64,000 nt of DNA, from contig VSNM01000014.1 of NCBI GenBank assembly GCA_009774245.1, positions 2,895 through 66,894 of the forward strand. Direction: 5' to 3'. The notes under the pieces were generated by a model. The model ran no database searches, was not told the DNA's origin, and saw only the letters and a program-made list of their open reading frames with translations. Shown here piece by piece: positions 61,067 through 64,000 of the stretch (positions within the stretch are counted from its first letter, which is position 1; every line of letters begins with the position of its first letter). The position numbers and the translations under genes were made by a program. Source of the stretch: Lachnospiraceae bacterium (GTDB taxonomy: Bacteria; Bacillota; Clostridia; Lachnospirales; Lachnospiraceae).

Positions 61067-61831
61067 ATGATGATAGGAGAATATTCCAGGTTAATAAATA
61101 TATTTGTCCGCGAAAATCAAAGCATACTCGGCGAAAATCTTGTCGGCGTGTACCTCCACGGCTCCGCCGTGATGGGATGCTTTAACAGCCTGAGGAGCGA
61201 CCTGGACTTTATCATTGTCATCAGGGACAAACTGTCAAACGCGGCAAAGCAGGCATATATGGATATGGTTGTCCGGCTGAATCAGCAGGCGCCTGAGAAA
61301 GGAATCGAGCTGAGCATTGTCAGGGAAGCTGTATGCCGCCCGTTTGTCTATCCGACTCCCTTCGAGCTGCACTTCTCCATCGCGCACTTAGACTGGTATC
61401 TGACGAACCCTGACGATTACATTGCCAAAATGAACGGAACCGATAAAGATCTGGCGGCCCATTTTACCATTCTTTACCACAGAGGACAAACGCTCTGTGG
61501 TAAAGCAATTCGCGACGTATTCTCCGCAGTCAGCAGGGATGACTATCTGGACAGCATCCAAAGCGACATCGAGAATGCGCGCGCGGAAATCATCAGCAAT
61601 CCCACCTACATCACACTCAACCTGTGTCGGGTGCTCGCCTTTTGCCGGGACAGCCTGATCCTGTCAAAATCGGAAGGCGGCCGGTGGGGACTTCAAAATG
61701 TTCCCGCAAAATATACCACCCTGATCGCGGACGCACTGGCTGAATACGAGACAAACCAGCCCGCAAAGCCGGATCAGACGCTGGCGGTGGAGTATGCGGA
61801 CTACATGCTGGAACAGATCAGAGCGATCTGA
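61067..61831 (+). CDS. Aminoglycoside nucleotidyltransferase-like protein (AadA/ANT family)
   Basis: A 254-residue protein with a nucleotidyltransferase core GVYLHGSAVMGCFNSLRSDLDFIIVI (GS...SDxD) and a C-terminal DUF4111 helical domain (RVLAFCRDSLILSKSEGGRW, VPAKYTTLIADALAEY). The layout is that of ANT(3'')/ANT(9) enzymes that adenylylate streptomycin or spectinomycin. Whether this homologue confers resistance cannot be told from sequence. GGGAGGTCAGTGGAGAA precedes the ATG. It is transcribed alone from a strong promoter and converges on the ArsC/Spx gene. Confidence 0.82.
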   Translation: MMIGEYSRLINIFVRENQSILGENLVGVYLHGSAVMGCFNSLRSDLDFIIVIRDKLSNAAKQAYMDMVVRLNQQAPEKGIELSIVREAVCRPFVYPTPFELHFSIAHLDWYLTNPDDYIAKMNGTDKDLAAHFTILYHRGQTLCGKAIRDVFSAVSRDDYLDSIQSDIENARAEIISNPTYITLNLCRVLAFCRDSLILSKSEGGRWGLQNVPAKYTTLIADALAEYETNQPAKPDQTLAVEYADYMLEQIRAI

Positions 61832-61846
61832 AAAGTACTCGCTATT

Positions 61847-62194
61847 TTATAGCAAATTCTCCCATTCACTTTCCTTAAAACCCACAAGCACCTTCGTATC
61901 ATCGACAACAAGCGGACGTTTCACAAGCATTCCATTCGTAGAAAGCAATTCTAACTGCTTCTCTTCACTCATTTCAGGCAAATTGTTCTTCAATTCCATT
62001 TCTTTATAAAGCGTTCCACTTGTATTAAAAAATTTCTTTAGTGGAAGTCCGCTCCTTTCATACCACAGCTTCAATTCCTCATAAGAAGGATTATCCTCTA
62101 CAATATGTCTCTCTGTATATTCCACACTATGCTCGTCTAACCATTTCTTCGCCTTTTGACAGGTTGAACATTTTGGATAAGATATAAATAACAT
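61847..62194 (-). CDS. ArsC/Spx-family thioredoxin-fold protein
   Basis: A 115-residue protein with redox pair CSTC in FISYPKCSTCQKAKKWLDEH and the usual LKLWYERSGLPLKKFFNTSG and MLVKRPLVVDDTKVLVGFKESEWENLL. It could be a glutaredoxin-coupled arsenate reductase-like enzyme or an Spx-type regulator. The RPL(V) segment occurs in both; the absence of neighbouring ars genes leaves it open. Complete and monocistronic. Confidence 0.88.
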   Translation of the reverse strand: MLFISYPKCSTCQKAKKWLDEHSVEYTERHIVEDNPSYEELKLWYERSGLPLKKFFNTSGTLYKEMELKNNLPEMSEEKQLELLSTNGMLVKRPLVVDDTKVLVGFKESEWENLL

Positions 62195-62380
62195 ACTTTC
62201 TTCCGCCTTTCTCCATTATTTTACAGACTTTCTTTGCCTCTATATATTACCATATAAACGCTCATTATTCCACAAAAATATGGTGATTGAAGTTCTTCAC
62301 ACAAATACTTGACTTGCCAACAGATAAATGATAGAATAGCAAAAAACATGAACGGGTGATTCTTTGCCGCCGGGTAAAGA

Positions 62381-62416
62381 ATGAAGCGCCAGAACCTTCT
62401 ATCGTTAGGCCATTGA
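62381..62416 (+). CDS. Candidate leader peptide of the MATE gene (11 residues)
   Basis: A short frame encoding MKRQNLLSLGH lies inside the leader. It covers the 5' arm and loop of the terminator hairpin and stops two bases before the 3' arm. A ribosome stalled on it would keep the terminator from forming, as in drug-inducible resistance leaders. The ribosome binding site is weak (GGGTAAAGA), which is the main doubt. An even shorter frame (MNG) lies near the predicted transcript start. Confidence 0.5.
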   Translation: MKRQNLLSLGH

Positions 62417-62442
62417 AGATAGAAGGTCCTGACGCTGTTTTT
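62385..62442 (+). terminator. Intrinsic terminator within the MATE leader
   Basis: Arms AGCGCCAGAACCTTCTATC and GATAGAAGGTCCTGACGCT pair at 17 of 19 positions around a 14-base loop and are followed by GTTTTT. It lies between the promoter and the efflux gene, so it must be bypassed for expression. Confidence 0.85.
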
Positions 62443-62584
62443 ATGCACACGGGCACCCAGAAGAAATATGTCAGCATACGCTGACGGGTGCCCGGCACGC
62501 GAGTAGGGGAAAGGCTTTTCCCCTACTCGATTGTACACGGGCACCCATAAATAATATGAAAAGTAGAAAGGAGTCGTTGTCAAA

Positions 62585-63916
62585 ATGGAAAAGCAGTCCT
62601 GTCTGCGGGATTTTTCACACTATACGATATTAAGCGCACTGGGTACACTGGGCGTATCCTGTTATATTCTGGCAGATACTTTTTTTGTATCGAAAGGTTT
62701 AGGTACCAGAGGACTTGCAGCCCTGAATCTTGCCATCCCTGTCTACAACTTTATCCACGGCACGGGCCTTATGCTGGGCATGGGCGGCGCGACAAAGTTT
62801 TCGGTATACAAAAGCCAAGGTAAGAAAGAAGCAGTAAACCGGCTTTATATGAATACCCTGTATCTTTCCGCCGCCTTCTCGGCAGTGTTTTTCCTGCTCG
62901 GCCTATTCTGTGCCAACCCGTTGGCGGTATTTTTAGGCGCTGATACGACCGTATTGGAGATGACCGTCACATACCTTCGATGGCTGCTGCTTTTCTCTCC
63001 TGCATTCGTCCTGAACGATGTGCTGCTCTGTTTTGTGAGAAATGATGAAAGCCCCCAGTTATCCATGACTGCCATGCTGATCGGAAGCTTCACCAACATC
63101 CTGCTTGACTACATCTTCATATTTCCAATGAAGATGGGGATTTTCGGTGCAGTCTTCGCAACGGGATTATCGCCAGTCATCAGCATAATCTCCATGTCCC
63201 CGCACTGGTTCAAAAGAAAGAACACGTTTCATCTCGTCAGGACCAAACCGCAGCCTGGTTATATGGGACAGGAACTGTCGCTGGGTTTTCCATCCCTGAT
63301 CGCACAGGTTTCCTCGGGAATCGTCATGATCACCTTCAACGCAATTATCTTGAAGCTGAAAGGAAACACAGGCGTTGCAGCCTACGGCGTGGTCGCAAAC
63401 ATTTCCCTCGTGGTCGTTGCGCTGTATACCGGGATCGCGCAGGGCGCGCAGCCGCTCATCAGCCGCTTCTACGCAACAGGAGAACAAAAACAGATAAAAA
63501 CCGTATTGCGATATTCGATCCTGACAATACTGGCACTCTCCTGCATGATATATTTTACGATTTATGTGTTTGCCGAACCTGTCACCGCCATTTTCAACAA
63601 TGAGCATGACACCTCCCTGCAGCAGATCGCAGTCACAGGTCTGAAAATTTATTTTATATCCAATCCCTTTGTGGGATACAATATCATTCTGGCAGTATTT
63701 TTTACTTCCATAGAAAAGGCGCTTCCGGCACATATCCTGTCTCTCCTGCGGGGGCTGATCTTAATCGTGCCCATGGCCTTTTTCCTGTCATCATTTGCAG
63801 GAATGACTGGTATATGGCTTACTTATCCGTTAACAGAGCTTCTTGTTGCCCTGCTCGGATTTGTGATCATAAATAAAATTAATAACTCAATCCTCAATTT
63901 CAACCATTTCATGTAA
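62585..63916 (+). CDS. MATE family multidrug efflux transporter
   Basis: A 443-residue inner-membrane protein with 12 hydrophobic segments in two six-helix bundles. Family marks are LGVSCYILADTFFVSKGLGTRGLAALNLAIPVY, GSFTNILLDYIFIF and VAAYGVVANISLVVVALYTGIAQGAQPLISRFYATGE. It resembles MepA-type Na+ or H+ coupled exporters of cationic drugs. The ATG is used, with AAAGGAG eleven bases upstream. Expression is probably conditional because of the leader terminator. The 3' end overlaps a convergent chemoreceptor gene by 8 bp. Confidence 0.92.
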   Translation: MEKQSCLRDFSHYTILSALGTLGVSCYILADTFFVSKGLGTRGLAALNLAIPVYNFIHGTGLMLGMGGATKFSVYKSQGKKEAVNRLYMNTLYLSAAFSAVFFLLGLFCANPLAVFLGADTTVLEMTVTYLRWLLLFSPAFVLNDVLLCFVRNDESPQLSMTAMLIGSFTNILLDYIFIFPMKMGIFGAVFATGLSPVISIISMSPHWFKRKNTFHLVRTKPQPGYMGQELSLGFPSLIAQVSSGIVMITFNAIILKLKGNTGVAAYGVVANISLVVVALYTGIAQGAQPLISRFYATGEQKQIKTVLRYSILTILALSCMIYFTIYVFAEPVTAIFNNEHDTSLQQIAVTGLKIYFISNPFVGYNIILAVFFTSIEKALPAHILSLLRGLILIVPMAFFLSSFAGMTGIWLTYPLTELLVALLGFVIINKINNSILNFNHFM

Positions 63917-64000
63917 CGCTTCTATCCGCTTTCAGTTTAAACTTTCCTACAAGCGCCTTCATAAGCTGTGACTGGCTGGACATTTCTTCGCTTGCAGCCG
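63909..64000 (-). CDS. Methyl-accepting chemotaxis protein, C-terminal end (runs off window)
   Basis: The last 29 residues of a chemoreceptor enter from the right edge: AASEEMSSQSQLMKALVGKF and a basic LKADRSVT end. This is the usual MCP C-terminal helix after the methylation sites. It converges on the MATE gene, overlapping it by 8 bp. The rest, including the sensor domain, lies outside. Confidence 0.8.
   Translation of the reverse strand, partial: AASEEMSSQSQLMKALVGKFKLKADRSVT

Larger units (their letters stand above)
62309..62584 (+). promoter_or_regulatory. Promoter and attenuator-like leader of the MATE efflux gene
   Basis: TTGACT (62309-62314)-N17-TAGAAT (62332-62337) starts a leader of about 240 nt. 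Within it are a short open frame overlapping the first arm of a strong terminator hairpin, a tripartite repeat and a palindrome. The tripartite repeat is CGGGCACCC at 62450, GGGTGCCCG at 62486 and CGGGCACCC at 62538, so the middle one can pair with either neighbour. The palindrome is CGAGTAGGGGAAA/TTTCCCCTACTCG (62500-62529). AAAGGAG ends the leader. Layout suggests conditional readthrough into the pump gene. Confidence 0.75.

Noticed and set aside
61067..62194. Arsenic-resistance or mobile resistance cassette containing the nucleotidyltransferase and ArsC-like genes
   Set aside because: The genes are convergent with separate signals, no ars partners or integrase/recombinase genes flank them, so a cassette is not supported.
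62221..62583. 120-residue frame on the minus strand antisense to the MATE leader
   Set aside because: It is the mirror of palindromic leader structures (repeated GARVHK-like stretches come from the inverted repeats) and has no start signals.

Overview
The window looks like a chromosomal segment of a gut Lachnospiraceae bacterium, most likely Roseburia-like (an inference from gene content, not from a marker gene). The clues are a mannan-utilization locus whose gene set matches the one described in Roseburia intestinalis, a Clostridia-type FASII cluster using FabK and FabT-like control, several Lachnospiraceae small families (DUF6465, DUF6171, DUF6323/DUF6179), cytoplasmic chemoreceptors with CheD, and strong AGGAGG ribosome binding sites. 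Base composition is near half GC, with AT-rich islands at about 13.0-15.1 kb and 55.3-58 kb. I saw no rRNA, tRNA, CRISPR array or intact insertion sequence.

Region 1 (1-22.8 kb) is carbohydrate metabolism, nearly all on the minus strand. A binding lipoprotein and two ABC permeases import mannooligosaccharides. Mannobiose 2-epimerase, two GH130 phosphorylases, CE2-like and CE17-like acetylesterases, a GH36 alpha-galactosidase and a GH1 beta-glucosidase would deacetylate, trim and phosphorolyse them inside the cell. The importer and the enzymes form two transcription units split by a terminator at 8.1 kb, and the second unit has its own promoter with palindromic operators. One AraC and two LacI regulators are interspersed. 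An AT-rich HTH / ImmA-IrrE protease / PIN-domain operon (13.0-14.8 kb) interrupts the region and looks like a stress or toxin module. A chemoreceptor without its sensor half follows a mutarotase in the same frame.

Region 2 (22.9-39.5 kb) is mixed housekeeping and signalling. It holds a Nudix hydrolase, an HD-GYP protein, an AmtB-PII fusion with a terminator just downstream of its promoter, a PdaA-like deacetylase, an RSH-like HD protein, an M13 peptidase lipoprotein, a GDPD, a lone Phd-type antitoxin, a PAP2 phosphatase, a PHP phosphoesterase, CheD and a CZB-domain chemoreceptor.

Region 3 (39.5-48.6 kb) is a ten-gene FASII operon, acpP-fabK-fabD-fabG-fabF-fabZ-accDA-fabK2-fabH-fabT, preceded by three evenly spaced FabT-type palindromes. 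accB and accC are not in the cluster.

Region 4 (48.8-64 kb) starts with GH51 and GH43 arabinan enzymes, a LytTR regulator and a Na+/anion-type transporter. It then becomes a decaying accessory stretch: a DUF6323/DUF6179 pair, a nonsense-mutated HTH gene, a DUF1963 remnant, a probable MITE, a frameshifted FtsX-type ABC permease, an aminoglycoside-nucleotidyltransferase-like gene, an ArsC/Spx protein, and a MATE efflux pump. The MATE pump's leader looks like a ribosome-controlled attenuator, the most interesting regulatory candidate in the window.
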